55,217 nt of DNA, taken from the NCBI GenBank assembly GCA_016281315.1, contig JAEEIJ010000081.1, forward strand, positions 1 through 55,217, in the 5' to 3' direction. The notes beneath the pieces are model-generated. The model searched no databases, had not been told where the DNA came from, and saw only the letters and a program-made list of their open reading frames with translations. How positions within the stretch are numbered: the first letter of the stretch is position 1; each line of letters starts with the position of its first letter. This document shows positions 25,597-34,798 of this stretch, one piece after another. Both the position numbers and the translations under genes were made by a program. Source of the stretch: Bacteroidales bacterium (GTDB lineage Bacteria > Bacteroidota > Bacteroidia > Bacteroidales > UBA932).

Positions 25597-26196
25597 CTAT
25601 CCGAATAGCAGTTTCTTGGTGGCGGGACGCAGATATTGGCCGATGAGTTCCTGGAACGCCTCGTCCGTCAGGGAAATGAAATAGCTCCCGTCCTTGGGGC
25701 CGATCTTGAAGCCTCCCTCCATCTTCCTGGAGAATGTGGCTTCGACGCCCTGGCCGAGGGTCTTGGCAAGTTCACCCTTCACGAATGGTTCCAGCTCTTT
25801 CTGCAGTTTCTCCGGAAGGACCAGGGAAAGGTCCGCGCTCTCCTGCGTGGTGAAGTTCTTCGCCACGGCAGTAATGATGTCCTTGAGGTAAGCCCCGTCG
25901 CTGAGCGCGCCTTTTACGGGCTCTATGGCCTTGGCCACGATGAGGTTCTCCACGGTGGCGCGGGTGGCCTGCACGGCCTGGGTGGAGGCCATCTTCACGT
26001 CGCCTTCCACCTTCACCTGATAATCGGCCGCGTCCTTTTCCGCCTTTGCCCTGATGGCATCGGCCTCTTCCCGGGCCTTCTTTACGATTTCATCGGCCTC
26101 CGCCTTGGCCTTGGCCAGAATGGCCTCGCCCTCTTCCTTCCCTTTCTGCAGACCCTCCTGATAGAGTTTCTGGGTCAGTTCCTGGAGTTTGTCCAT
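25597..26196 (-). CDS. V-type ATPase subunit E (peripheral stalk)
   Basis: A 199-residue peripheral-stalk subunit: a long Lys/Glu/Ala-rich coiled coil (about residues 15-75, KEEGEAILAKAKAEADEIVK) followed by a compact alpha/beta C-terminal domain that binds the head. It is the first gene of the operon. A partner stalk subunit (G/H) is not seen, so E may pair with another unlinked protein. The promoter box lies 33 bp upstream at 26229-26236. Confidence 0.9.
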   Translation of the reverse strand: MDKLQELTQKLYQEGLQKGKEEGEAILAKAKAEADEIVKKAREEADAIRAKAEKDAADYQVKVEGDVKMASTQAVQATRATVENLIVAKAIEPVKGALSDGAYLKDIITAVAKNFTTQESADLSLVLPEKLQKELEPFVKGELAKTLGQGVEATFSRKMEGGFKIGPKDGSYFISLTDEAFQELIGQYLRPATKKLLFG

Positions 26197-26228
26197 ATTG
26201 CTTGTAGATAGTGTTATTCTAAATCATA

Positions 26229-26236
26229 CAAATATA
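26229..26236 (-). promoter_or_regulatory. -7 box of the V-ATPase operon
   Basis: TATATTTG on the minus strand, 33 bp before the subunit E start. A weak TTGG lies about 19 bp further upstream, inside the terminator hairpin of the preceding gene. Confidence 0.55.
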
Positions 26237-26242
26237 ATAAAT

Positions 26243-26272
26243 ATCCCGGAAAAGACCAAGCTTTCCCGGGAT
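26243..26272 (-). terminator. Hairpin after the Omp85-like gene
   Basis: ATCCCGG(G)AAA and TTT(C)CGGGAT blocks at 26243-26253 and 26262-26272 form a stem with an 8-nt loop, 22 bp past the stop codon, followed by an AT-rich tract in the minus direction. It separates the decarboxylase operon from the V-ATPase operon. Confidence 0.6.
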
Positions 26273-26294
26273 ACGCATTTTTCAAAAACCATCC

Positions 26295-27566
26295 TTAGAA
26301 CACGTACGTGGTGCCCATACCGATCATCAGGTCGCTGAAGGGGCTGCCGATGGCCTTTCCCACATCCAGGGAGAGGATGAAGTTGGTGTTCATATGGAGC
26401 TTGATGCCGCAGCCGGCGCTCACCATAAAGGGCTGATGGCCCACGGCGCCTTCGTTGAAGAGACCTTTGGCGGCGAGGTCGCGCTGGGCGTCGTAGCGGT
26501 AACTGGGGTTGATTAGGGCCAGGTCCACGAAGGGATTCAGCACGATGTCGAAATGCTGATTCCAGAGGTCGAAGCAGAAGGGGGTGACGCGGAGCTCGAA
26601 GTTGCCCCAGGCGTAGCCTTCCGCCGCGATGCTGTTGTAGCGGTAGCCGCGGATGGTGTAGCGGCTGCCGAGGCCGGAATACTCCTCATACTGGTAGTTG
26701 AGCGTGGACAGTTCGTTCAGGTTGTAGAACGGGATTTCACCGGCGATGCGCTGCTGGAAGCCCAGGTGATAGGCCCAGATGATGCGCTCGGTTCCCAGCG
26801 GGACGAAATGTCTCCAGTGCAGGACCAGCTGGGCGTAATTGTACTTCCATCGGCTTAAATCGGCATTTCCGAGGAGACAGGCCTCCGCGTAGATGCCCCG
26901 GTGAGGAGCCAGCTCGATGTCACGGCTGTCGTAGGTGACGCCCGCCTTGAGCTCCATCGAATGGCCGCCGGAGGCTTCGTCGGCGTGGATGAGGTCGTTG
27001 TCGATGTATTTCAGGTAGAGGCTGTTCCCGGAGTCGTAGTTCTTGAGGTTGAAATCCGACACCTTCACATAGCGGTAAACGGCACCGGCAACCCAGTTCA
27101 GGCGTCCGTAGATTTCTCCCTGGAAGGTGACGGCCGACCGGTAAAAGCGCTTGCGGTTGGTGTAGAAGGCCGTCCTGGTATCTGCATTCAAGTCCTTCTG
27201 CTCGTCGAAAGGGGAATAGATTCCGTTGAAGCCGTAGAAATTGTTCATCGTGGCGTCCCGGTAGGTGACGGACGCACTGAGACGGATGCCCGGAATGAGG
27301 GCCTGCGACTCGAACATCCCGTAGAAGTACCACGCGCCTTTGGTGGCCCAGGCGGCCGTGAGGGAGATGTGGTGCAGGAAATTGGGATAGACGCTGCCGT
27401 CGCCGTAATGGAAGAAGTCGCAGAAAGCGCCCAGATTGAGGCCGATGTCCGAGTTGTAGCTCACGTTCGGCATCGGCGTGAACACCCAGCCGGTCTTGGG
27501 CTCTTCCTGGGCCAGGGCCGATAACGCCGCCAGGGAAAGAACCAGCGAAAGGAACCGTTTTCTCAT
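26295..27566 (-). CDS. BamA/TamA-family (Omp85-type) outer-membrane beta-barrel protein
   Basis: A 423-residue protein with a signal peptide (1-19, ending ALAQ) and a 16-strand-type barrel. The motif IRGYRYNS resembles the conserved RGF/RGY loop of the Omp85 superfamily, and the sequence ends in an aromatic TTYVF as barrel proteins do. It has no POTRA domains, so it is a short surface-antigen (D15-like) form and probably not the essential BamA. It is the last gene after mmdB (3-bp gap), so it may be co-transcribed with the decarboxylase; a functional link is not obvious. Confidence 0.8.
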   Translation of the reverse strand: MRKRFLSLVLSLAALSALAQEEPKTGWVFTPMPNVSYNSDIGLNLGAFCDFFHYGDGSVYPNFLHHISLTAAWATKGAWYFYGMFESQALIPGIRLSASVTYRDATMNNFYGFNGIYSPFDEQKDLNADTRTAFYTNRKRFYRSAVTFQGEIYGRLNWVAGAVYRYVKVSDFNLKNYDSGNSLYLKYIDNDLIHADEASGGHSMELKAGVTYDSRDIELAPHRGIYAEACLLGNADLSRWKYNYAQLVLHWRHFVPLGTERIIWAYHLGFQQRIAGEIPFYNLNELSTLNYQYEEYSGLGSRYTIRGYRYNSIAAEGYAWGNFELRVTPFCFDLWNQHFDIVLNPFVDLALINPSYRYDAQRDLAAKGLFNEGAVGHQPFMVSAGCGIKLHMNTNFILSLDVGKAIGSPFSDLMIGMGTTYVF

Positions 27567-27569
27567 TGT

Positions 27570-28730
27570 TTATCCAAGGAATCCGAGCAGGATACCGGCC
27601 GCCACCGCCGAACCGATCACGCCGGCCACGTTCGGGGCCATCGCGTGGGTGAGGAGGTGGTTGGTGGGATCGGCCTCAAGACCCACCGTCTCGGAGACGC
27701 GCGCCGCATCCGGCACGGCCGAAACGCCCGCATTGCCGATGAGCGGATTGATCTTGTGCCCTTCCTTGCAGAAGAGGTTCATAAACTTGACGAAACACAC
27801 CCCGAAGAAGGTGGCGATGACAAAGGACACCAGACCCAGCCCGAAGATCATCAGGCTGCGGCTGCTGATGAACACGTTCGCCTGGGTGGAAGCGCCCACC
27901 GTAAGGCCGATGAGCGTGGTCACTACGTCGATGAGCGGACCGCCGGCCGTGGCGGCGAGGCGCTTGGTTACACCGCTCTCTTTCAGGAGGTTGCCGAAGA
28001 AGAGCATTCCCAGCAGCGGCAGGCCGGACGGCACGATGAACGCCGTGCAGATGAAGCCCACGATGGGGAAGATGATCTTCTCCTTCTGACTCACTTCGCG
28101 CGGTTTCTGCATCTTGATGAGCCGCTCTTTCCTGGTGGTGAGAAGCAGCATAATGGGCTTCTGGATCACCGGCACCAGGGCCATATAGGAGTAGGCCGAT
28201 ACCGCAATGGCGCCCATCAGCTCCGGCGCCAGCTTGGAGCTCAGGAAAATGGCCGTAGGACCGTCGGCGCCGCCGATGATGCCGATGGCGCCGGCCTCGT
28301 TGGGCAGGAAGCCCAGCTGCAGGGCCAGCAGATAGGCGCCGAAGATGCCCAGCTGGGCGGCTGCGCCGATGAGGATGAGCCGCGGCTGGGAAATGAGGGC
28401 GCTGAAGTCCGTCATCGCGCCGATTCCCAGGAAAATGAGCGGGGGATACCAGCCGTTCCTGACGCCGTGGTAGAGGATGTTGAGCACGGAACCCTCCTCA
28501 TAGATGCCGATCTTGAGGCCGAGCCCCGTCGCAGGGTCTACGAAGAGGGGAATGTTGCCGATGATGATGCCGAAGCCGATGGGAACCAGCAGCAGCGGCT
28601 CCCACTTTTTCACAATACCTAAAGTAATGAAAATGAGGCCGATGACAATCATCGTCACGTGCTGCCAGGTGCAGTTCGCAAAACCGGTGAACTGCCAGAA
28701 CTGGACCAGGGAGTCGAAGACGTGTTCCAT
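27570..28730 (-). CDS. mmdB: Na+-translocating decarboxylase beta subunit
   Basis: A 386-residue inner-membrane subunit of the oxaloacetate/methylmalonyl-CoA decarboxylase family, with about nine to eleven helices. The family segments GIGAMTDFSALISQPR, GIIGGADGPTAIFLSSKLAP and the C-terminal NPLIGNAGVSAVPDAARVS are present; the conserved Asp in GGADGPT takes part in Na+ transport. It uses free energy of decarboxylating carboxybiotin to pump Na+ out. The start overlaps the stop of the biotin-carrier gene. Given the mmdA upstream, methylmalonyl-CoA is the likely substrate. Confidence 0.95.
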   Translation of the reverse strand: MEHVFDSLVQFWQFTGFANCTWQHVTMIVIGLIFITLGIVKKWEPLLLVPIGFGIIIGNIPLFVDPATGLGLKIGIYEEGSVLNILYHGVRNGWYPPLIFLGIGAMTDFSALISQPRLILIGAAAQLGIFGAYLLALQLGFLPNEAGAIGIIGGADGPTAIFLSSKLAPELMGAIAVSAYSYMALVPVIQKPIMLLLTTRKERLIKMQKPREVSQKEKIIFPIVGFICTAFIVPSGLPLLGMLFFGNLLKESGVTKRLAATAGGPLIDVVTTLIGLTVGASTQANVFISSRSLMIFGLGLVSFVIATFFGVCFVKFMNLFCKEGHKINPLIGNAGVSAVPDAARVSETVGLEADPTNHLLTHAMAPNVAGVIGSAVAAGILLGFLG

Positions 28731-29191
28731 CAGGCGATGCTAACGATAGGGGCGCCTTCCAGCACGCTGTCGCCCTTGTTCACGTGAATCTCCGAGACGA
28801 TGCCGTCTTTGGTGGCGGGGATTTCGTTCTCCATCTTCATCGCCTCCAGCACGGCCACCTTCTGCCCGGCCTTCACGGCCTGGCCTTCCTTCACGGACAC
28901 CTCGACGATGACCCCGGGAAGGGGAGACGCTACCTGCGTCGCTGCTCCGCTCGCGGCCTGAGATGCGACGGGGGCAGTGGAAACAGCGGAGGCGGGTGCG
29001 GACACCCCTGAGGGAGCATCGGCCTTCTTTTCAGCGACCGAAGGGTGTGTCCCACCCAACGACGCTGAGGAAGAAATTTCCACCTGATAGTCTGCGCCGT
29101 TCACGTTCACCGCGAGCGACTGGGCGCCGGCCTCTCCCACGCTCACGTTATATTCCTTACCGTTGATTTTGAACCTGTATTCTTTCATCAT
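28730..29191 (-). CDS. Biotin carboxyl carrier subunit of the decarboxylase
   Basis: A 153-residue biotin-carrier protein. The C-terminal biotinyl domain (about 80-153) contains LEAMKME with K119 as the biotinylated lysine; an Ala/Pro/Ser-rich linker (about 45-90) joins it to a short N-terminal domain. It carries the carboxyl group from the transferase (MmdA) to the beta subunit. Two adjacent ATGs are possible starts. It overlaps OadG-like and MmdB genes by 4 and 1 bp. Confidence 0.93.
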   Translation of the reverse strand: MMKEYRFKINGKEYNVSVGEAGAQSLAVNVNGADYQVEISSSASLGGTHPSVAEKKADAPSGVSAPASAVSTAPVASQAASGAATQVASPLPGVIVEVSVKEGQAVKAGQKVAVLEAMKMENEIPATKDGIVSEIHVNKGDSVLEGAPIVSIA

Positions 29192-29547
29192 TTGGGTAAT
29201 TTTCTGAAATTGAGTGCTTTGTTCGTCCAGCCGCTGCCTTCGCTCCGGCGGATGGTGAGGATGCCGGGCTCGATGTCGTGCACCTCGCCGTCATCCGTCG
29301 GCTTCTGCCCGCTCAGGTACAGATGCACGGCCGCAGCGATGGCGGCCTCTACATCCTCACTGCTTTTCCTTCGTTTGAATTTCCCGGAGAAGATGTCCCC
29401 GGAGATGCGGTAGACGCAGTACAGGATGGTCAGCGCGCTGAAAACCACGCACACGCTGATGACGGTGAGTGTCCAGCCGTGCGGGTCGGTGACCGCCATC
29501 CTTTCGGCCCCGGTAGTGAGGAGGATGCTATAAAGGAAGGTTGTCAT
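29188..29547 (-). CDS. OadG-family gamma subunit
   Basis: A 119-residue single-span membrane protein: a hydrophobic helix near residues 25-46 ([20 protein letters not shown]) followed by a basic cytoplasmic stretch and a soluble tail. OadG-like subunits stabilise the alpha/beta assembly of Na+-pumping decarboxylases. The identification rests on operon position, size and topology, as the family is weakly conserved. It overlaps mmdA by 20 bp. Confidence 0.8.
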   Translation of the reverse strand: MTTFLYSILLTTGAERMAVTDPHGWTLTVISVCVVFSALTILYCVYRISGDIFSGKFKRRKSSEDVEAAIAAAVHLYLSGQKPTDDGEVHDIEPGILTIRRSEGSGWTNKALNFRKLPK

Positions 29548-31084
29548 GCTTCTTGGCGGGTATTTCCTGGCGTTTGGTAGCCAGCTGCTCGAGGGCGCGG
29601 ATTACGCGGAAGCGTGTTTTGCGCGGCTCGATGACGTCGTCGATATAGCCCTTCTGCGCGGCCTGGTAAGGGTTGGAGAAGAGTTCTTCGTATTCGGCCT
29701 TCTTGGCCTCGAAAATCTCCTGGGCGTGCTCGGGATCGGCCTTGATGTCCTTCGCATAGAGGACGTTCACGGCTCCGTCGGCCCCCATTACGGCAATCTG
29801 CGCCGACGGCCACGCGTAGTTGATGTCTCCGCGCAGCTGTTTGCAGCTCATCACGATGTGCGCGCCGCCGTAGCCCTTGCGGAGGGTCACCGTGACCTTG
29901 GGAACAGTGGCTTCGCCGTAGGCATAGAGGAGCTTCGCGCCGTTGGTGATGATGGCCCCGTACTCCTGCTGCGTGCCGCAGAGGAAGCCCGGGACGTCCA
30001 CCAGGGTGACCAGCGGGATGGAGAAAGCGTCGCAGAAACGCACGAAACGGGCGGCCTTGCGGCTGGCGTTGATGTCCAGCACGCCGGCCAGCACCTTGGG
30101 CTGGTTGGCTACGATGCCCACGCTGCGGCCGTTGAAACGGGCAAATCCCACGATGATGTTCTTGGCGAACTCCCTGTGGATCTCGAAGAAGCGGCCGTCG
30201 TCCACGATGCTGCGGATGACTTCGTACATATCGTAGGCCTTGTTCGGATTGTCCGGAATGAGGCTGTTCAGGGCGTCGTCCACGCGGTTGATGGGATCGG
30301 CCGTTTCCACTACGGGAGCGCTTTCCAGGTTGTTCTGCGGAATGTAGCTCAGCAGTTCCTTGATGATGCCGATGGCCTCCTCCTCACTGTCCGCCGCGAA
30401 ATGCGCCACGCCGCTCTTGGAGGCGTGCACGCTGGCGCCGCCCAGCTGCTCCTGGTCCACCACTTCGCCGGTGACGCTCTTCACCACGGCCGGGCCGGTA
30501 AGGAACATATAGGAGGTATTCTTGACCATCAGGGTGAAGTCGGTCAGGGCGGGGGAATAGACCGCACCGCCGGCGCAGGGACCCATAATGGCGCTGATCT
30601 GGGGAACTACGCCGCTCGCCAGGATGTTGCGCTCGAAGATTTCCCCGTAGCCGGCCAGGGCGTCGATGCCTTCCTGGATACGGGCTCCGCCGCTGTCGTT
30701 CAGGCCGATGCAGGGCGCACCGTTCCTCAAAGCCATATCCTGGATCTTGCAGATCTTCTCGCTCATCGTCTTGGAGAGGGAGCCGCCGCTCACGGTGAAA
30801 TCCTGGGCGAACACATACACCGGGCGGCCGCCGATGGTGCCGCAGCCGGTCACCACGCCGTCCCCGTCCGGGTGCGAGGCGTCCATCCCGAAGTTGGTGC
30901 AGCGGTGCTGCACGAACATATCGAATTCCTCGAAACTGCCCTCATCCAGCAACATCTCCAGACGCTCGCGGGCCGTTTTCTTGCCCTTGGCGTGCTGGGC
31001 CTCGATGCGCTTTTCGCTGCCGCCCAGACGGGCTTTTTCGCGGCGCGCGACCAGTTTCTCAATGTTTTCGGACTGTATACTCAT
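29528..31084 (-). CDS. mmdA: Methylmalonyl-CoA decarboxylase alpha (carboxyltransferase)
   Basis: A 518-residue acyl-CoA carboxyltransferase of the crotonase-like fold. Family segments: [69 protein letters not shown] and, in the second half, [15 protein letters not shown] and [14 protein letters not shown]. It transfers CO2 from methylmalonyl-CoA to biotin, yielding propionyl-CoA, the last step of succinate-to-propionate fermentation. Its ATG overlaps the trkA stop by one base, so the operon starts at or before trkA. Propionyl-CoA carboxylase is the close alternative, but the MmdB neighbour favours decarboxylation. Confidence 0.94.
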   Translation of the reverse strand: MSIQSENIEKLVARREKARLGGSEKRIEAQHAKGKKTARERLEMLLDEGSFEEFDMFVQHRCTNFGMDASHPDGDGVVTGCGTIGGRPVYVFAQDFTVSGGSLSKTMSEKICKIQDMALRNGAPCIGLNDSGGARIQEGIDALAGYGEIFERNILASGVVPQISAIMGPCAGGAVYSPALTDFTLMVKNTSYMFLTGPAVVKSVTGEVVDQEQLGGASVHASKSGVAHFAADSEEEAIGIIKELLSYIPQNNLESAPVVETADPINRVDDALNSLIPDNPNKAYDMYEVIRSIVDDGRFFEIHREFAKNIIVGFARFNGRSVGIVANQPKVLAGVLDINASRKAARFVRFCDAFSIPLVTLVDVPGFLCGTQQEYGAIITNGAKLLYAYGEATVPKVTVTLRKGYGGAHIVMSCKQLRGDINYAWPSAQIAVMGADGAVNVLYAKDIKADPEHAQEIFEAKKAEYEELFSNPYQAAQKGYIDDVIEPRKTRFRVIRALEQLATKRQEIPAKKHDNLPL

Positions 31085-32451
31085 TACTTGAACATTTTAT
31101 CTACGTCTTTCACGGCATCCGGCAGGGCGAAGACGGCCACGCGGTCGTAGGCTTCGATCCGGGTGTGTCCCACCGCGATAAAGCTCTCGCCGCCGCGGAT
31201 GATCCCGCCGATGATGGCGTTGGAGGGGAAGGTGACTTCTTTCAGCGTTCCCTTGGTGATCTTGCTGCCGGGAGCGGCCGTGTATTCCAGGACTTCCGCG
31301 TCCGTGCCGCTCATAAAGCGCACCGAACGCACCTTGTCTGAAAGGGTGAACTTGAGGATGCGGCTGGCGGTGACCAGTTTCTTGTTCACCACGCTGTCCA
31401 CGCCCATTTCCTCCGCCAGGCGGATGTATTCGAGGTTTTCCACCTGGGCGATGGCGCGCGGAACGCCCAGTTTCTTGGCGGCCACGCAGGCGAGGATGTT
31501 GGTCTCGTCGTGCCCGGTGAGGGCCACCACGGCCTGATAGCTCAGGATGTCCTCTTCCTGGAGGAAGTCCGTATCGCGCACGTCGCCGCAGGCCACGCTC
31601 ACCTGGTCCGGAAGGATTTCCGAAAGGTGGCGGCAGTGGCCGGGATTGATGTCGATGATCTTGATGTCGTCCAGCTTCTGCGCGGCCAGGCGGGTAGCGA
31701 CCATCTGGCCCACCTCGCTGCCGCCCAGGATCATCACGCGTTTCACCTCGATCTTGTCCTTGCCCAGATACTTGGTAAGGGCGGGAATGCCGTCGCGGCA
31801 GGTGATGATGTAGAGGTAGTCGTGCGACTTGAACGGCGTGTCGAAGCTGGGGATGAGGGTGGCTCCGCCGCGGGAGATGGCGACGATCCTGAAATCGGCC
31901 CCCTCATTCTCCGCTTTCACGGCGTGGGCGAATTCCTTCACGTTCATATCCAGCAGGGGAGAGTCGTCGTCCAGCTTGAAGACGGCCATCTGCAGTTTGC
32001 CACGGGCGAAGTCCATCGAGTCCGTGGCGGCGCTGTGGCGCAGCATTTCGATGATTTCCTCGCTGGCGCCTTTCTCCGGGAAGAACATCATATCCAGGCC
32101 CATATCCTTGAACAGGAGCTTGTTTTCCGGAGCCAGGTAGGCTTCGTCGTCGATGCGGGCCACGGCGCGTTTGGCGCCCAGGCGCTTGGCCAGCAGGGCG
32201 CTCACGATGTTCACGCTCTGGTTCATAGACGGGTTCACGGCGATGAAAAGGTCCGCTTTCGCACAGCCGGCCTCTGTGAGGAGGTCGATCTTGGACGGCG
32301 CACCCAAGATGGTGGAAACGTCGGCCGTAGATGCAAGGCTGCGGATGCGCTCGGCGTCACTGTCGATGACGGTGATCTCGTTGCCTCCGCCGCTCAGCAT
32401 CTTTGCGAGGTGGGAGCCAACCTGTCCGGCGCCTTCAATGATAATCTTCAT
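31084..32451 (-). CDS. trkA: Trk potassium uptake regulatory protein TrkA
   Basis: A 455-residue cytoplasmic gating protein with two NAD-binding RCK units ([13 protein letters not shown] at the N-terminus and [13 protein letters not shown] near residue 235), each followed by a TrkA-C domain (about 140-225 and 370-450). It binds NAD(H)/nucleotides and gates the TrkH/G channel. No trkH is nearby within the window. Co-transcription with the Na+ pump mmdA would link K+ uptake with Na+ export; that is inference from the 1-bp overlap. Confidence 0.95.
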   Translation of the reverse strand: MKIIIEGAGQVGSHLAKMLSGGGNEITVIDSDAERIRSLASTADVSTILGAPSKIDLLTEAGCAKADLFIAVNPSMNQSVNIVSALLAKRLGAKRAVARIDDEAYLAPENKLLFKDMGLDMMFFPEKGASEEIIEMLRHSAATDSMDFARGKLQMAVFKLDDDSPLLDMNVKEFAHAVKAENEGADFRIVAISRGGATLIPSFDTPFKSHDYLYIITCRDGIPALTKYLGKDKIEVKRVMILGGSEVGQMVATRLAAQKLDDIKIIDINPGHCRHLSEILPDQVSVACGDVRDTDFLQEEDILSYQAVVALTGHDETNILACVAAKKLGVPRAIAQVENLEYIRLAEEMGVDSVVNKKLVTASRILKFTLSDKVRSVRFMSGTDAEVLEYTAAPGSKITKGTLKEVTFPSNAIIGGIIRGGESFIAVGHTRIEAYDRVAVFALPDAVKDVDKMFK

Positions 32452-32482
32452 AGCGATAGTATATTATCAAACTGCAAAGATA

Positions 32483-33472
32483 CTACTTTTTCCCGAATAG
32501 CGCGCGCGGGAGGATACAGCCCTCGTACAGACCATCGGGTTTGCAGGGGCTCTGAGGGATCTCTCCGGGCCTTCTCAGCTGCCGGTATTCCCTGTGCGCC
32601 TGAAGAACCGATTTGTAGAAATTCCAGCGGCCGCTCATCAGGTAAACCAGGGCCGAGAGGCCGTCCAGACACATTCTCGTGAAGATGCGCCTGCGCGCCC
32701 TGCCCCGGCTCCCCAGCGTCGCGGGAAGGTTGTTTTCAAGTAACAGCAGGTTGTTGCGGAAGTTGAGCCGCAGTTTGAAAGGCGACTCGTTGGGGAGGGT
32801 GCCGCCGCCGATGTGATAGACGTGCGAAGCGGGAACCAGCGTGACTTTCCAGCCGCGCAGCTGCATCCGCCAGCACAGGTCGATTTCCTCCATATGGGCG
32901 AAGAAACGCTCGTCCAGGCCTCCCAGGGCCTTCCAGACGCTCCCGCGCACCATCAGGCAGGCGCCGCTCACCCAAAGGACGTTTGCGGGCTTGTCATACT
33001 GTCCGCAGTCCTTCTCGATGTGCTGCAGCACGCGGCCGCGGCAGAAGGGATAGCCGTAGCGGTCTAGTTTACCGCCGGCCGCCCCGGCGTACTCGAAAGT
33101 ATCGCGTGCATTGTAGTCCAGCAGCTTGGGGCCGCAGGCGCCGCAGTCCGGATGGCTGTCCATCCACTCAACCAGCGGCTGCAGCCAGCCGTCCGGAACT
33201 TCGATGTCTGAATTGATGAGAGTAAAGTATTCGGAATCAATTTCTTGCAACGCGCGGTTGTATCCTCCGGTGTACCCGTAGTTCTCCTCCAGCTGGATGT
33301 ATTTTACGTCCGGGAAGACGGCTTTCATCAGGGCGGCGCTGCCGTCCGAGGAGGCGTTGTCGGCCACGATCACTTCCGCGTCCTGTCCCTTGCAGGAAGC
33401 GAGGAGGCCGGGGAGGAAACGCCGGAGGTAGTCTTCGGTATTGTAGTTCAGGATAACGACGGCGGTTTTCAC
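32483..33472 (-). CDS. Glycosyltransferase family 2
   Basis: A 329-residue GT-A type transferase, with VVILNYNTEDYL at the start, DNASSDGS, LINSDIEVPDGWL (metal/nucleotide-sugar site) and GACLMVRGSVWKALGGLDE. This form resembles rhamnosyl- and related cell-surface transferases; it has a C-terminal amphipathic region without a clear transmembrane helix. The GTG start overlaps the TldE stop by four bases, and a longer open frame further upstream is only another frame of tldE. By hand count the edges can be off by one base; I keep coordinates in frame. Acceptor unknown. Confidence 0.85.
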   Translation of the reverse strand: MKTAVVILNYNTEDYLRRFLPGLLASCKGQDAEVIVADNASSDGSAALMKAVFPDVKYIQLEENYGYTGGYNRALQEIDSEYFTLINSDIEVPDGWLQPLVEWMDSHPDCGACGPKLLDYNARDTFEYAGAAGGKLDRYGYPFCRGRVLQHIEKDCGQYDKPANVLWVSGACLMVRGSVWKALGGLDERFFAHMEEIDLCWRMQLRGWKVTLVPASHVYHIGGGTLPNESPFKLRLNFRNNLLLLENNLPATLGSRGRARRRIFTRMCLDGLSALVYLMSGRWNFYKSVLQAHREYRQLRRPGEIPQSPCKPDGLYEGCILPRALFGKK

Positions 33473-34797
33473 GAGCTGAAATCGATTTGGGTAAAGGCCA
33501 GGGTAGGGACCCGTTTGGAAAGGCAGGGACGGGCGTCGTCGGCCGCGGCCAGAAGCTGGTTCCAAAGGCCGATGAGATTGCCGGTGATTAGCATCTCCCG
33601 TACCGGGTGGACGATGGCGCCGTCCCGGAAGAAGAAGCCCTCGATGCCGTAGGAGAAGTTCCCCGTGGCGGGGTTCGAATTCCCGCCGTTGAAACCGGTT
33701 ACAAGGATGCCCGTGCCGGCTTTCCGGAGCACGTCCTCCCGGGTTGCGCAGCCGCCCGTGGGCTGCACCACTATCCGCGTAGCATCCTCTACAGTGGGCT
33801 CCAGGCCCATTTTCGCGGAAATATAGGTGTTGAGGAAGTAGGTTTTTACCACGCCCTTTTCGATGACGGGCATCTCCCTCGTAGCCACGCCTTCGCTGTC
33901 GAAGAGGCGGCAGCCGGTGTCGCCCTTCGTGCGGGGCTTGTCCGTGATGGTCAGCTGCTCCGGGAAGAGCTTTTTGCCCAGGCTGTCTGCCAGGAAGGAA
34001 TTCTTCTGCTGTAGGTTGTAGCCGCCCAGGGCGTTCAGCACGGGGGTGAGCAGCCTGCCGGCGCATTCGGTGTCCACCACCAGGGTGTATTTCCCGCCGG
34101 GAATCTTTTCCGGGCCCATCTGCGCCAGGGCCCGTTCGTATGCTTTCTGTGCGCAGCCTTTCAGCCGCAGGTCCTTCAGCCGGGGCGCCGCATCCCACCA
34201 GTAACTGGAGAAATGATTGCCCTGGGCGTCTTCCACGGTGGATTCGTAGCCAATCTCGAAGGAGGTTTCCGTATGGCGGGCGAAAAGACCCTGCGAGTCC
34301 AGGGTGATGCTGTCAAACACAGAATCCGAGTATTCGCCCTCTTCGGCAATCAGATGCTCTGCGGGCCAGGCCACGGACTGCAAGGCCAGACGGCGCCGCT
34401 CTTCGGGTGTCAGTGACTCGACGGCTTCGTCGTAAAGGTCCAGTTCCCGGCCGCCGGCGGCGTCTTTGGCGAGGCGCTCGGGGGCGGGGAGGGAGCGGCA
34501 GGAATCGGCCTCCAGCATCCTTACGGTGCCGATGGCATCCCGGATGAAGGCCTCCAGCCCTTCCTCGTCCAGGCGGTTCGAGGAGAAGGTTCCGAAGCGG
34601 CCGTCCACGAAGAGCTGCAGCTGCAGGCTGCGGTCCAGCGAGTGGGTGATTTTGTCCACCTCGCCGTTCAGTACTCCCACCAGGTTCAGGAGGGTTTTCG
34701 AGAGGGTGATGCGCACTTGTTGCGCTCCCTGCTCCTGGGCAAAGGCCAGGCAATGTTGAGCCAGGGCAATCTCCGCTGCCGAAAGTAATGCGTTCAT
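33469..34797 (-). CDS. TldE/PmbA-family metallopeptidase subunit
   Basis: A 442-residue member of the TldD/PmbA family without the HExxxH zinc site, corresponding to the TldE/PmbA partner. It carries the family features GKYTLVVDTECAGRL and GTGILVTGFNGGNSN, near the C-terminus. With TldD it forms a heterodimeric protease that degrades unfolded peptides and processes modified peptides such as microcin B17. It starts one base after the tldD stop, so both are co-translated. Confidence 0.92.
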   Translation of the reverse strand: MNALLSAAEIALAQHCLAFAQEQGAQQVRITLSKTLLNLVGVLNGEVDKITHSLDRSLQLQLFVDGRFGTFSSNRLDEEGLEAFIRDAIGTVRMLEADSCRSLPAPERLAKDAAGGRELDLYDEAVESLTPEERRRLALQSVAWPAEHLIAEEGEYSDSVFDSITLDSQGLFARHTETSFEIGYESTVEDAQGNHFSSYWWDAAPRLKDLRLKGCAQKAYERALAQMGPEKIPGGKYTLVVDTECAGRLLTPVLNALGGYNLQQKNSFLADSLGKKLFPEQLTITDKPRTKGDTGCRLFDSEGVATREMPVIEKGVVKTYFLNTYISAKMGLEPTVEDATRIVVQPTGGCATREDVLRKAGTGILVTGFNGGNSNPATGNFSYGIEGFFFRDGAIVHPVREMLITGNLIGLWNQLLAAADDARPCLSKRVPTLAFTQIDFSS

Positions 34798-34798
34798 C

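Noticed and set aside
32483..34198. A 571-codon glycosyltransferase with a long N-terminal extension
   Set aside because: The N-terminal part is another frame of tldE; the GT2 domain begins at the GTG near 33472, which overlaps the tldE stop in the usual coupled manner.
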